In this document: positions 36,580-47,187 of the stretch, in pieces
Numbering within the stretch: position 1 is the stretch's first letter
How the letters are laid out: the number at the start of each line of letters is the position of its first letter
NCBI RefSeq assembly: GCF_029873475.1
Contig: NZ_CP123499.1
Coordinates: 1,116,001-1,180,000, forward strand
Origin: Arsenophonus sp. aPb
Lineage (GTDB): Bacteria > Pseudomonadota > Gammaproteobacteria > Enterobacterales > Enterobacteriaceae
Direction: 5' to 3'
DNA: 64,000 bases
The notes under the pieces: model-generated
The model's database searches: none
Told to the model about the DNA's origin: nothing
The model's input: only the letters and a program-made list of their open reading frames with translations
Translations under genes and position numbers: made by a program

Positions 36580-38352
36580 TTATATCTCCTCTGCGCGATA
36601 AGTTAGCAGGCGGCTAAAAGCCCCTTTAGTTTGTCTTAGCTCATTATAAGTGCCTTGTTCAATAATTAAACCATTTGCCATGACCCATATTTGGTCGTAA
36701 GTAGCAGCTTCTTCTAGCAAATGGGTAACCAGCAAAGTGGTTTGTTTAGTAGAAGCTGTATTGAGCGCTGTCATCACACGTTGCTCACTTTGCATATCAA
36801 GGCTTGCTGCAGGCTCATCCAGTAAAAGTAAATGACAAGGGTTTAATAACGCGCGCGCGACAGCAATTCGTTGCGCTTGTCCAACGGACAAGCGAGTGGC
36901 ATTTTCGCCAATTTGGGTATTAACACCTGCGGGTAAATAGTTGGTAAACTCAGTTACATAAGCATTTTCCATCGCAGTATTAATGGCTGCTGCGGAAGCT
37001 TTAGTTGAATAGAGGCATATATTGTCAATAATAGTTTGTGCAGGTAAATGGGGGTTTTGACCAACCCAGCTAAGTTGTTTGCGCCAATCAGTCATATCGA
37101 GATCCCTAAGTTCAATTCCATTAACCATTAGCGAGCCACGATAAGGTAAAAAACCGAGTAGCACATTTAACAATGAACTTTTACCAGCCCCGCTTTGGCC
37201 GACTACAGCGATCCGCTGGTTTGGCGATAGGGTGAAATTTAACGGGCCAGCTAAGCGTACATTGTCATGAGAAAAAATTTCTAGCTGTTGTGCAGTAATA
37301 GTGAATGGTTGACCCGGCGCAATTAGCTGATTATTTTGTGGTTGTATTGATGGTTGTTCTATGCTGGCTAATAATGTAAATAAAGATTCTGCTGCACCTA
37401 CTGCTTGTGCTTTAGCATGATAATAAGTGCCTAAATCACGTAGTGGCTGAAAAAATTCCGGCGCGAGTATCAAGGCCAAAAAGCCGGCAAAAAGGGTAAC
37501 TGGTATGCCATAATTACCAAAATGTAATTCCCCTAAATAAGAAAAACCAAAATAAACTGCGACAATGGCAATGGAAATTGATGCGAAGAATTCTAACACT
37601 GCCGAAGAGAGAAAGGCCATACGTAAGACTTCCATCGTTCTTTGGCGAAATTCTTCAGTCGCTTGTTCAATATCTTTTACTTCTTTGCTGGCACGGAAAA
37701 AAAGTCGTAAGGTATCAAGTCCACGTAAACGATCGAGGAATCTGCCGCTTAATCTGGCTAACGCCACAAAATTTCGCCGATTAACATCAGCGGCACCCAT
37801 TCCCACCAATATCATAAATAAAGGGATTAAAGGTGCGGTGATAAATAAAATTATGCCAGCAGCCCAGTTAATCGGGAAAATCGCAATCAGAATGATAATC
37901 GGGATCATAGCGGCTAAATAGATTTGCGGTAAATAGCGAGCATAATAATCCTGTATGTCCTCAATTTGTTCTAAAATGATCGTTGCCCAACTTCCAGCGG
38001 GTTTATTTTTAACCCAAACCGGCCCTAATTGGTCAAGTTTATTTAGTACTCTGCTACGGATCTGCTGGCGAACAATTTTGCCACAAACAAATCCAACACT
38101 TTCCCGTATAAAATTAATTATCGCTCTTAAAGTAAATACACAAACGAGTAATACAAATTGAACTAGCAACTGTTCTCGAGGAAGATTATCGATAATCAAT
38201 GCTTGTAAAATGGTAGCTAAAAGCCAGGCTTGCGTAACGATAAGTAGGCCACTAATAACTCCCAGTAACATGGATAAGCGTAGCCAGTGTTTTGCTGGTG
38301 CTGATTGTTGCTTCAACCATTTAACCAACTCAGTTTGTTTTTGTTTATCCAT
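36580..38352 (-). CDS. cydD: Glutathione/cysteine ABC exporter subunit CydD
   Basis: 590 residues (E. coli 588). Starts MDKQKQTELVKWLKQQ; membrane domain, then Walker A GQSGAGKSS, a signature with Val for Ser's neighbour (LSVGQAQRIAVARAL) and Walker B LLLLDEPAASLD. First gene of cydDC; trxB lies upstream on the same strand. Confidence 0.96.
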   Translation of the reverse strand: MDKQKQTELVKWLKQQSAPAKHWLRLSMLLGVISGLLIVTQAWLLATILQALIIDNLPREQLLVQFVLLVCVFTLRAIINFIRESVGFVCGKIVRQQIRSRVLNKLDQLGPVWVKNKPAGSWATIILEQIEDIQDYYARYLPQIYLAAMIPIIILIAIFPINWAAGIILFITAPLIPLFMILVGMGAADVNRRNFVALARLSGRFLDRLRGLDTLRLFFRASKEVKDIEQATEEFRQRTMEVLRMAFLSSAVLEFFASISIAIVAVYFGFSYLGELHFGNYGIPVTLFAGFLALILAPEFFQPLRDLGTYYHAKAQAVGAAESLFTLLASIEQPSIQPQNNQLIAPGQPFTITAQQLEIFSHDNVRLAGPLNFTLSPNQRIAVVGQSGAGKSSLLNVLLGFLPYRGSLMVNGIELRDLDMTDWRKQLSWVGQNPHLPAQTIIDNICLYSTKASAAAINTAMENAYVTEFTNYLPAGVNTQIGENATRLSVGQAQRIAVARALLNPCHLLLLDEPAASLDMQSEQRVMTALNTASTKQTTLLVTHLLEEAATYDQIWVMANGLIIEQGTYNELRQTKGAFSRLLTYRAEEI

Positions 38353-38449
38353 AATGATAATTTTATATACCGGTGATAAGTTAATTAGGACAACGGATTG
38401 ATTTTAATTTTATCTAATATCAACTTTTATAGGTATATTACAGATAAAA

Positions 38450-38471
38450 AGGCGCTATTTCGACAGCGCCT
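38450..38471 (-). terminator. Rho-independent terminator of trxB
   Basis: AGGCGCT (38450-38456) and AGCGCCT (38465-38471), 8-base loop. On the minus strand it is followed by TTTTTATC. It separates trxB from cydDC. Confidence 0.85.
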
Positions 38472-38509
38472 GTTATAGAAATTCATAAGATTATTATAAT
38501 TTGTAACAT

Positions 38510-39475
38510 TTATTTACGGTATAGCGCATCTAAATAACGTTCGGCGTCAAGGGCTGCCATACAACCTGTACCTGCGGAGGTAATGGCTTGACGGTAGACA
38601 TAATCCATGACATCACCAGCAGCGAAAACCCCTTCAACTGAGGTTTGAGTTGCATTGCCTTTAGTGCCAGATTGCACTTGAATGTAGCCATTTTCTAACG
38701 CTAATTGATCGGTAAAGATACTTGTATTCGGCGTATGGCCAATAGCGATAAACACGCCAGTCACGGCAAGCATCTCGACATTGTCATTTTGGGTTGAACG
38801 TAAATTGATGCCAGTAACACCACTATTGTCACCTAAGACTTCATCAAGGGTAAAATTGGTATGTAACACAATATGGCCAGTTTTTACTTTTTCCATCATC
38901 CGTTGGATGAGAATTTTTTCGGCACGAAACGTGTCACGTCGATGAATTACATGCACTTCTGCGGCGATATTGGATAGGTAAAGTGCTTCTTCAATAGCAG
39001 TATTTCCACCACCTACTACTGCCACTTTTTGCTTGCGATAGAAAAAACCATCGCAGGTGGCGCAGGCTGAAACGCCACGACCTTTAAAGGCTTCTTCAGA
39101 AGGTAAACCCAGATAGCGAGCTGAGGCGCCGGTAGCGATAATAAGCGCATCACAGCTATAGATTCCGTCATCACCCGTGAGTTGGAACGGCCGTTGCTGC
39201 AGATCAACCGCATAAATGTGATCATTAATAATATTTTCTTCTGCAGTAAATTTTTTAGTATGTTGCAGCATCCGTTCCATCAATACCGGCCCCATTAACT
39301 CGGTATGATCGCCTGGCCAATTTTCAACTACGGTGGTGGTGGTTAACTGCCCTCCTGGTTGCATGCCGGTAATTAAAACCGGATTTAAGTTTGCTCGGGC
39401 GGCATAAATAGCTGCCGTATAGCCAGCTGGGCCAGATCCCAGAATAATAACCTTACTATGCTTGTTGGTGTTCAT
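38510..39475 (-). CDS. trxB: Thioredoxin reductase
   Basis: 321 residues (the E. coli length). FAD motif GSGPAGYTAAIYAARA, redox-active Cys-Ala-Thr-Cys (SACATCDGFF), NADPH motif GGGNTAIEEAL and the C-terminal FAD motif AAGDVMDYVYRQ. NADPH-dependent reduction of thioredoxin in the cytoplasm. Confidence 0.97.
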   Translation of the reverse strand: MNTNKHSKVIILGSGPAGYTAAIYAARANLNPVLITGMQPGGQLTTTTVVENWPGDHTELMGPVLMERMLQHTKKFTAEENIINDHIYAVDLQQRPFQLTGDDGIYSCDALIIATGASARYLGLPSEEAFKGRGVSACATCDGFFYRKQKVAVVGGGNTAIEEALYLSNIAAEVHVIHRRDTFRAEKILIQRMMEKVKTGHIVLHTNFTLDEVLGDNSGVTGINLRSTQNDNVEMLAVTGVFIAIGHTPNTSIFTDQLALENGYIQVQSGTKGNATQTSVEGVFAAGDVMDYVYRQAITSAGTGCMAALDAERYLDALYRK

Positions 39476-40020
39476 GGCGGCTCCATTTGTAAGAATATCT
39501 ATTTAATGTGGCGATTGTAGGAGATTAGGAAAATTAAAAAAAGTAAATTGAATGAAAAGATGATAAGGAATAATCATTCTTTGTTGACTTGTTTTAACAT
39601 TTTATTTATTAAGGCGAGTTATGAAAAAAGATTATTTTTGGTGAAATAACGTTTTAAAGTGAGAATTTTTCTGATGTCTTATTGACAATTAGTTAATAAT
39701 AAATTCATTTCCTTATGATGTTCTGATTTTTATTCATAATCTTTGACAATCGGTTGTGTATTTGAGAAAACATCTTATAGGATTAATTACCTCATTTGAT
39801 TAATTGAAATTGAACATCATTTAAACAAATAGATAAATATCCTACTTTTCATTATCAAATTGAAAACTAACCAGATGATTTATCTACAAGATGAATTATA
39901 CTACAAATACTAATGGTCAGGCGGAGTTTAACCTTATTGCATCTTTTCCAATTCAATAATAAGAAAAGAAAATAGGGAATGTAATGGGTATAAAAAAATA
40001 GATAAAAGAGAGATAACGAA
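39476..40020. other. trxB-lrp divergent intergenic region
   Basis: 545 bp, AT-rich, no gene. It includes the trxB promoter and the long leader and promoter region of lrp, as in E. coli. Confidence 0.45.
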
Positions 40021-40515
40021 ATGATTGATAACAAAAAGCGTCCAGGAAAAGATCTTGATCGTATCGACAGGAACATACTTAATGAATTGCAAAAGGATGG
40101 TCGTATTTCTAATGTAGAGCTTTCTAAGAGAGTAGGGTTATCGCCGACCCCTTGTTTGGAACGTGTGCGTCGTTTGGAACGTCAAGGTTTTATTTCTGGT
40201 TATACTGCTTTATTAAATCCACACTATCTCGATGCATCTTTATTGGTTTTTGTTGAGATCACCTTGAACCGTGGTGCTGCAGATGTTTTTGAACAGTTTA
40301 ATGCCGTTGTGCAAAAACTGGAGGGAATTCAGGAATGTCATTTAGTCTCTGGAGATTTTGATTATTTACTTAAAACACGGGTTCCTGATATGTCTGCCTA
40401 TCGCAAATTGTTAGGCGAAACTTTGCTTCGCCTTCCTGGTGTCAATGACACGCGGACTTATGTAGTAATGGAAGAGGTGAAACAGAGTAATCGTTTGGTC
40501 ATTAAGACACGTTAA
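40021..40515 (+). CDS. lrp: Leucine-responsive regulatory protein
   Basis: 164 residues, near-identical in pattern to E. coli Lrp (LDRIDRNILNELQKDGRISN; VGLSPTPCLERVRRLERQG; AsnC/Lrp effector domain to the end VIKTR). A global regulator of amino-acid metabolism; among its known E. coli targets is serine deaminase (sdaA), a function also encoded here at 10.6-13.4 kb. Confidence 0.98.
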   Translation: MIDNKKRPGKDLDRIDRNILNELQKDGRISNVELSKRVGLSPTPCLERVRRLERQGFISGYTALLNPHYLDASLLVFVEITLNRGAADVFEQFNAVVQKLEGIQECHLVSGDFDYLLKTRVPDMSAYRKLLGETLLRLPGVNDTRTYVVMEEVKQSNRLVIKTR

Positions 40516-40573
40516 TCAAATAGATGCAAAACCGGAAAAAGTTAGGTACACTCCTGTTTATGCATACAGTTTC

Positions 40574-40596
40574 AACGCTGAGCATTACTCAGCGTT
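40574..40596 (+). terminator. Hairpin after lrp
   Basis: AACGCTGAG (40574-40582) and CTCAGCGTT (40588-40596), loop CATTA, followed by GTTCCTTTC. Lies 59 bases after the lrp stop and 39 before ftsK. Confidence 0.75.
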
Positions 40597-40635
40597 GTTC
40601 CTTTCAATCAACAGGAAAAACCTGGAGTGTTAGTT

Positions 40636-43600
40636 TTGGGCCAGGAATATACAGAAGACAAAAACATTAAGTTAAAAAAGATCAGTAATGGCAAGATACT
40701 GACAGAGGTTATTTTACTGATAATTACTATCTGGGCGATTTTTTTGCTGGTGGCTCTGATAAGTTTTCATCCTTCCGATCCTAGCTGGTCACAGACAACT
40801 TGGAATGAACCGATTAAAAATTTAGCTGGCGGCATTGGTGCATGGTCAGCAGATATTCTTTTCTCTGTTTTCGGCATCTTAGCCTACGCTATACCATTAG
40901 TCATGTTGTTAGGATGTTGGAATGTATTTAAAGATATCGATAACCAGGATTGTCTGGATTTTTTTGTTCTTTCTTTACGCCTGATCGGTGGGTTAGCGTT
41001 AATAATTACCTCGTGTGCCCTGGCAGCACTTAATATTGATGATTTACCTAATTTTTCCTCCGGTGGCATTATTGGTAGTGTTTTTAGTAATGCCATTCTA
41101 CCTTGGTTTAATATTTTAGGAACCACGTTAACGCTACTTTGTATTTGGGCGATTAGTTTCACCTTATTTACGGGTTGGTCATGGTTAACGATTGCGGAAA
41201 AGATTGGTGCACTAGTTTTAGCGGCAATAACGCTTATTACTAATCGTAATCGTAGTAACAACAAGCATCAAGCAACAGAATCTTATGTCTCACCTCATCC
41301 GGCTAAATTATACGATGGTACATCAGACACAGCAGATTATATTGATCCTGATGATGTGCTTTTTTCAACTGCGCCAATTAAACAGTTAGCGAAAGAAGGA
41401 TTGAGTAATAATAAAAACGATCAATTGTATCCAGATAAAGTACAGTTTTTGACGCCAGATGAAGCCAAAGTTGCCCTTGATATTCAGGCAGAAACATTGG
41501 ACAAATATGACGAAGATATTTTTAGCAAACCGTCAAATATCTCCGTTCCAATGGATGATGAAGTTGATCTCAATCAACGGATAGATCCTAATCACGTTTC
41601 TAAAGTTGGCTTGCAAAAAGAAGTGGCTGATCTGGCTGAACCCTTAATTTCCCCAGTAACCAAAATAGATGCGGAAACTGACGCCAGTACTGCCTTCACG
41701 CCGGTAAAATCACAAATTAAAAAAGGTATTGGCCCCGAATTTCCGCGCCCTAATCCTGTTCGTTTACCAACAAGGCGCGAGCTTTATGGTAATCGTCTAA
41801 CGACACAAAAAGAGCAGGAATTGGATGCAGAGCAAAAAGCTTTTCAAAATCACGCGACCCAGCCTGATGGCGCTGAGTTTAGTATTGATAATTGGAATGA
41901 AGAAAAATTACGTGATCAGTTTTTGCAGCAGCAAAACGAGCGTTATAACACCAATATAACTAATAATCTTAATCAGCTAACAGATAACATTGATGTGGAC
42001 GACAAACCTATTACATCAGATGAAATAGAATTAAACGCGTTAGTTGAAAACCAACCGCACATTGAGCATAAATGGCCTTTGGCAGAAGACGAAGCGATAT
42101 CGCAAGAGCAAGTAGCAAAAGATTTCAGTGAAACATCATTAGCGCCTGAAGATAAAAAGCAACAGCTAGCGCAGACATTGCCTGAGCAGGGAAGTCTTTT
42201 TCATCCTTTTCTGGTACGTAATGATCAACCATTACCAAAACCCACGACGCCAATGCCTTCATTAGATCTGCTTGCCAGCCCACCAAACCACAACGAACCG
42301 GTTGATATGTTTGCGTTGGAACAGACATCCCGTTTAATTGAAGCGCGTTTAAGCGATTATCGGGTAAAAGCGGAAGTGGTTGGCTTTTCACCTGGGCCTG
42401 TTATTACGCGCTTTGAGTTGGACTTAGCCCCTGGCGTGAAGGCCGCACGTATTTCTAACTTATCAAGAGATTTAGCCCGTTCTTTATCGGCAACTGCGGT
42501 ACGTATTGTAGAGGTGATACCGGGTAAACCTTATGTCGGTTTAGAACTACCCAATAAAAAGCGCCAGACAGTGTATCTACGTGAAGTACTTGATTGTGAT
42601 AAATTTCGCCGTAACTCATCACCATTAACCATTGTATTAGGTAAAGATATTGAAGGTGAACCCGTTATTGCTGATTTAGAAAAAATGCCGCATTTGTTAG
42701 TTGCCGGTACCACCGGTTCGGGTAAATCAGTTGGGGTTAATGCCATGATCCTCAGTATCTTGTATAAAGCAAAACCTGAGGATGTCCGTTTTATCATGAT
42801 CGATCCTAAGATGTTGGAACTTTCTATTTATGAAGGAATTCCGCATTTGCTGACCGAAGTTGTCACCGATATGAAAGATGCGGCGAATGCACTGCGTTGG
42901 TGTGTTAATGAAATGGAACGTCGCTACAAACTTATGTCTAGGTTAGGCGTAAGAAATCTGGCGGGCTATAACGATAAAATTAATGCCGCTGAACGCATGG
43001 GACGCCCAATACCTGATCCATTTTGGAAACCAGGCGATAGTATGGATAGTAGCCATCCAGTATTGAAGAAAGAGCCTTATATTGTTGTTATGGTCGATGA
43101 ATTTGCTGATCTGATGATGACCGCTGGCAAAAAAGTCGAAGAGTTAATTGCGCGTTTGGCGCAAAAGGCGCGAGCGGCCGGTATTCATCTAGTCTTGGCG
43201 ACTCAGCGGCCATCCGTTGATATTATTACCGGTTTAATTAAGGCTAACGTACCGACTCGGATTGCGTTTACTGTATCAAGTAAGATAGATTCTCGCACCA
43301 TCCTTGATCAAGGTGGCGCCGAATCTTTGTTAGGCATGGGCGATATGCTTTACTTACCGCCTAACTCCTCTATTCCAATTCGTGTTCATGGTGCTTTTGT
43401 TCGCGATCAGGAAGTGCATGATGTGGTTAAAGATTGGCAAGCAAGAGGTAAGCCTGAATATATTGATAATATTACTAAGGGCGGTGAAGAGGGTGAAGGT
43501 GGTAATGGTTATGATGGTGATGAAGAGCTAGATCCCCTGTTTGATCAAGCGGTTGAGTTTGTGACGGAAAAGCAGCGAGTCTCTATATCGGGCGTGCAGC

Positions 43601-43728
43601 GACAATTTCGTATTGGTTATAATCGAGCGGCTAGAATTGTTGAGCAGATGGAGGCTCGGGGGGTTGTTAGTGAGCCAGGTCACAATGGTAATCGCGAAGT
43701 TTTAACACCACCACCAGCAGAATATTAA
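40636..43728 (+). CDS. ftsK: DNA translocase FtsK
   Basis: 1030 residues from a TTG at 40636. This start gives MGQEYTEDK, matching E. coli MSQEYIEDK, and has CTGGAG 8 bases upstream; the GTG at 40627 overlaps that site. Four membrane helices (to about residue 190), then a linker much shorter than in E. coli (1329 residues in total there), then the motor with Walker A GTTGSGKSVG, Walker B VVMVDEFADLMM, and the C-terminal gamma domain (EFVTEKQRVSISGVQRQFRIGYNRAARI) that reads KOPS, split as EFVTEKQRVSISG and VQRQFRIGYNRAARI. Clears chromosomes at the septum and activates XerCD at dif. Confidence 0.95.
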   Translation: MGQEYTEDKNIKLKKISNGKILTEVILLIITIWAIFLLVALISFHPSDPSWSQTTWNEPIKNLAGGIGAWSADILFSVFGILAYAIPLVMLLGCWNVFKDIDNQDCLDFFVLSLRLIGGLALIITSCALAALNIDDLPNFSSGGIIGSVFSNAILPWFNILGTTLTLLCIWAISFTLFTGWSWLTIAEKIGALVLAAITLITNRNRSNNKHQATESYVSPHPAKLYDGTSDTADYIDPDDVLFSTAPIKQLAKEGLSNNKNDQLYPDKVQFLTPDEAKVALDIQAETLDKYDEDIFSKPSNISVPMDDEVDLNQRIDPNHVSKVGLQKEVADLAEPLISPVTKIDAETDASTAFTPVKSQIKKGIGPEFPRPNPVRLPTRRELYGNRLTTQKEQELDAEQKAFQNHATQPDGAEFSIDNWNEEKLRDQFLQQQNERYNTNITNNLNQLTDNIDVDDKPITSDEIELNALVENQPHIEHKWPLAEDEAISQEQVAKDFSETSLAPEDKKQQLAQTLPEQGSLFHPFLVRNDQPLPKPTTPMPSLDLLASPPNHNEPVDMFALEQTSRLIEARLSDYRVKAEVVGFSPGPVITRFELDLAPGVKAARISNLSRDLARSLSATAVRIVEVIPGKPYVGLELPNKKRQTVYLREVLDCDKFRRNSSPLTIVLGKDIEGEPVIADLEKMPHLLVAGTTGSGKSVGVNAMILSILYKAKPEDVRFIMIDPKMLELSIYEGIPHLLTEVVTDMKDAANALRWCVNEMERRYKLMSRLGVRNLAGYNDKINAAERMGRPIPDPFWKPGDSMDSSHPVLKKEPYIVVMVDEFADLMMTAGKKVEELIARLAQKARAAGIHLVLATQRPSVDIITGLIKANVPTRIAFTVSSKIDSRTILDQGGAESLLGMGDMLYLPPNSSIPIRVHGAFVRDQEVHDVVKDWQARGKPEYIDNITKGGEEGEGGNGYDGDEELDPLFDQAVEFVTEKQRVSISGVQRQFRIGYNRAARIVEQMEARGVVSEPGHNGNREVLTPPPAEY

Positions 43729-43783
43729 TGGAAAATATTCGCTCAAAACAAATAAATATGATGAATGTAAAGGTCATGACTTG

Positions 43784-44401
43784 ATGAAAAAACTGATAAT
43801 GTTAGGGTTGTTAGCAATAAGTTTTCATATTAGCCAGGTATGGGCGGATGCGGCTGCAGAACTGCAAATGCGCCTAAATAAAATAAATAGTTTTCATGCT
43901 AATTTTGCACAAAAGGTAACCAGCATTGACGGTGATTTAATACAGCAAGGTGAAGGTCAGCTCTGGATCAAGCGGCCAAATTTATTTAACTGGCATATGG
44001 TATCACCGGATGAAAGTTGGTTAGTTTCTGATGGTACTAATCTTTGGTTCTATAATCCTTTCGTTGAGCAAGTTACGGTAACTTTATTGAGTGAGGCAAC
44101 GACCGATACGCCGTTTATGTTGATCACCCGTAACGATCCACAGGATTGGAAACGTTATCACATTAGCCAAAATGGTGATGATTTCCTGCTAACTGCGACA
44201 AAAAATAAGGGAAATCTGAAACATTTTTCCATTACTGTCCAGCCTGATGGTACTATTCAACAGTTTACTGCGGTAGAGCAAGATGGCCAGATGAGTTCAT
44301 ATCAACTCAAGGGTCAGCAAAATAGTCATGTTGATGACGATAAATTTAAATTTGTGCCGCCACAAGGTGTAACCCTTGATGATCAGAGATCTAGGGGGTG
44401 A
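43784..44401 (+). CDS. lolA: Outer-membrane lipoprotein carrier protein LolA
   Basis: 205 residues from the ATG at 43784 (a TTG just before it is in frame; AAGG is 10 bases upstream). Signal peptide MKKLIMLGLLAISFHISQVWA. Mature family motifs INSFHANFAQ, GEGQLWIKRPNLFNWH and PDESWLVSDG. It carries lipoproteins across the periplasm to LolB. Its stop overlaps the rarA ribosome binding region. Confidence 0.95.
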   Translation: MKKLIMLGLLAISFHISQVWADAAAELQMRLNKINSFHANFAQKVTSIDGDLIQQGEGQLWIKRPNLFNWHMVSPDESWLVSDGTNLWFYNPFVEQVTVTLLSEATTDTPFMLITRNDPQDWKRYHISQNGDDFLLTATKNKGNLKHFSITVQPDGTIQQFTAVEQDGQMSSYQLKGQQNSHVDDDKFKFVPPQGVTLDDQRSRG

Positions 44402-44402
44402 G

Positions 44403-45746
44403 GTGAGTAATTTGCCACTTGATTTTTCATCGAATGAATTTCAACCATTGGCCGCAAAAATGCGGCCAATCAACTTAGAGCAATATATTGGTCAGCAACA
44501 TTTATTAGCTAACAACAAGCCACTCGCGCGTGCTATTCGTGCCGGTCAACTGCATTCCATGATTTTGTGGGGGCCACCCGGTACTGGGAAAACGACCCTG
44601 GCTGAAATTATTGGTCACTATGCGGATGCAGCGATTGAAAAGATCTCCGCAGTAACATCAGGTATCAAAGAGATCCGTGAGTCGATTGAAATCGCTCGCC
44701 AAAATCGGCAATTAGGGCGCAGAACGATTTTATTTGTTGATGAAGTTCATCGTTTCAATAAAAGTCAACAAGATGCTTTTTTACCTCATATAGAAGATGG
44801 TACGGTAACTTTTATTGGTGCCACGACCGAAAACCCTTCTTTTGAACTCAACTCAGCCTTACTTTCACGTGCGCGTGTTTATCTACTGAAATCATTAGCT
44901 AATGAAGAAATTGCCATGGTTTTACAGCAGGCAATGGCGGATAGTCAACGTGGTTATGGTGGTCAGAAAATTATTTTACCCGATGATACCCGTGACATGA
45001 TCGCTCAGTTAGTCAATGGTGATGCCAGACGAGCATTAAATTTACTGGAAATGATGGTCGATATGGCTGAAATCGATGATAAAGATCAGCGAATATTAGC
45101 CGTAAACTTACTAAAAGATGTAAGTGGTGAAAGAAGCGCGCGTTTTGATAACAAAGGTGATCGTTATTATGATCTAATTTCAGCCTTACATAAATCGGTC
45201 CGTGGCTCTGCCCCAGATGCAGCGCTTTATTGGTATGCCCGCATTATCACTGCGGGTGGCGATCCGTTATATGTTGCTCGTCGCCTGCTGGCCATCGCCT
45301 CTGAAGATATCGGTAATGCCGACCCAAGAGCGATGCAAGTTGCGATAGCAGCGTGGGATTGTTTTACGCGTGTTGGCCCAGCAGAAGGCGAGCGTGCCAT
45401 TGCCCAAGCGATTGTCTATTTAGCTTGTGCCGCTAAAAGTAATGCGGTTTATAATGCTTTTCAGGCCGCCATAACTGATGCACAACAGAAGCCAGATTAT
45501 GATGTTCCCAGCCATTTACGCAATGCACCGACTAAATTAATGAAAGAGATGGGCTTAGGGCAAGAATATCGCTATGCTCACGATGAACCTAATGCTTATG
45601 CGGCTGGTGAAAATTACTTTCCAGCACAGATGCAAGGAACACGTTATTATTCTCCATCAAATCGTGGGTTAGAAGGCAAAATTGGCGAAAAATTATCCTG
45701 GCTGGCAGAATTGGATCAAAATAGCTCAATAAAACGCTATCGTTAA
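44403..45746 (+). CDS. rarA: Replication-associated recombination protein RarA (MgsA)
   Basis: 447 residues from the GTG at 44403, the exact E. coli length, giving MSNLPLDFS as in E. coli MSNLSLDFS. AGGGGGTGAG lies directly upstream and the lolA stop ends 2 bases before. AAA+ ATPase with Walker A GPPGTGKTTLAE and Walker B ILFVDEVHRFNKSQQD; C-terminal tetramerisation part. Acts at stalled replication forks. Confidence 0.96.
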   Translation: MSNLPLDFSSNEFQPLAAKMRPINLEQYIGQQHLLANNKPLARAIRAGQLHSMILWGPPGTGKTTLAEIIGHYADAAIEKISAVTSGIKEIRESIEIARQNRQLGRRTILFVDEVHRFNKSQQDAFLPHIEDGTVTFIGATTENPSFELNSALLSRARVYLLKSLANEEIAMVLQQAMADSQRGYGGQKIILPDDTRDMIAQLVNGDARRALNLLEMMVDMAEIDDKDQRILAVNLLKDVSGERSARFDNKGDRYYDLISALHKSVRGSAPDAALYWYARIITAGGDPLYVARRLLAIASEDIGNADPRAMQVAIAAWDCFTRVGPAEGERAIAQAIVYLACAAKSNAVYNAFQAAITDAQQKPDYDVPSHLRNAPTKLMKEMGLGQEYRYAHDEPNAYAAGENYFPAQMQGTRYYSPSNRGLEGKIGEKLSWLAELDQNSSIKRYR

Positions 45747-45855
45747 AAATCTCAATGGGGTAAGGTAGCCAAATCAGACTAAGAAACTATTAACCATCAG
45801 AGAATACTGACAGGTAGTTTTTATTTTTAAACAATAATAATTTTACAGGTTAAGC

Positions 45856-47148
45856 ATGCTCGATCCAAATTTACTGCGTAATGAGCTAGACGTAGTTGCT
45901 GAAAAACTGGCTCGTAGGGGATTTATTCTTGATGTAGATAAGTTGCGTAAACTAGAGCAAGAACGCAAAGATTTACAAATTAAAACGGAAACCTTGCAGG
46001 CAGAACGAAACTCCCGCTCGAAAACTATCGGTGCAGCAAAAGCACGTGGTGAAGATGTTGACGCTTTACGTAAGGAAGTTAACCAGTTGGCTGAAGAGCT
46101 GGATAACACTAAAAATAAGCTAACGCAAATCCAAGATGAGATCCGCAATATTGCCTTAACGTTACCCAATTTATCCGATGAAAGTGTACCAGACGGTAAA
46201 GATGAAACCGATAATGTTGAAATAAGCCGTTGGGGTGAACCGCGCCAGTATGATTTTGCCATCAAAGATCATGTGGCATTAGGTGAATTAACTGATGGAC
46301 TGGATTTTCCCGCTGCGGTAAAAATTACCGGTTCCCGTTTTGTGGTTATGAAAGGCCAGATTGCGCGTTTACATCGGGCATTGGCACAATTCATGTTGGA
46401 TTTACATACCGAACAACATGGTTATACAGAAACTTATGTTCCCTATTTAGTTAATCATGCCACCCTTTATGGTACTGGTCAGTTACCAAAATTTAGCGAA
46501 GATCTTTTTCATACTAAACCGCTGGCAGAGCAAGCATCAAATCAACAATATGCGTTGATCCCAACCGCTGAAGTGCCAGTAACTAATTTAGTCCGCGATG
46601 AGATTATAGCGGCGGAGAGGTTGCCGATCCGCCTGACGGCGCATACTCCCTGTTTTCGTTCTGAAGCGGGCTCTTATGGCCGCGATACCCGTGGTCTGAT
46701 CCGGATGCACCAATTTGATAAAGTTGAGTTAGTACAGATAGTAGAGCCAGACAAATCGATGGCTGCACTGGAAGAATTAACCGGCCATGCAGAAAAAGTC
46801 TTGCAACTATTAAAATTACCATACCGTAAAATTATTTTATGCACGGGCGATATGGGATTTGCCGCTTGTAAAACCTACGATCTGGAAGTATGGCTGCCGG
46901 CACAAAATACTTATCGCGAAATCTCTTCTTGCTCAAATACCTGGGATTTTCAGGCGCGGCGCATGCAAGCACGTTTCCGTCATAAAGAGGATAAAAAACC
47001 GCAGTTGCTGCATACCTTAAATGGCTCAGGTTTGGCGGTTGGTCGTACCTTGGTCGCTGTTATGGAAAATTATCAGCAAGCTGATGGACGAATCGAAGTG
47101 CCTGAAGTTTTGCGGCCATATATGAAGGGGTTAGCCTATATTGGTTAA
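45856..47148 (+). CDS. serS: Seryl-tRNA synthetase
   Basis: 430 residues, the E. coli length. N-terminal coiled-coil arm (residues about 25-105) that holds the tRNA-Ser long arm, then the class II core with motif 2 TPCFRSEAGSYGRDTRGLIR and motif 3 GLAVGRTLVAVMENYQ. Confidence 0.98.
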   Translation: MLDPNLLRNELDVVAEKLARRGFILDVDKLRKLEQERKDLQIKTETLQAERNSRSKTIGAAKARGEDVDALRKEVNQLAEELDNTKNKLTQIQDEIRNIALTLPNLSDESVPDGKDETDNVEISRWGEPRQYDFAIKDHVALGELTDGLDFPAAVKITGSRFVVMKGQIARLHRALAQFMLDLHTEQHGYTETYVPYLVNHATLYGTGQLPKFSEDLFHTKPLAEQASNQQYALIPTAEVPVTNLVRDEIIAAERLPIRLTAHTPCFRSEAGSYGRDTRGLIRMHQFDKVELVQIVEPDKSMAALEELTGHAEKVLQLLKLPYRKIILCTGDMGFAACKTYDLEVWLPAQNTYREISSCSNTWDFQARRMQARFRHKEDKKPQLLHTLNGSGLAVGRTLVAVMENYQQADGRIEVPEVLRPYMKGLAYIG

Positions 47149-47187
47149 TGCAATGGTAAGATATTTTTGCAATAGCACCGACAATGA

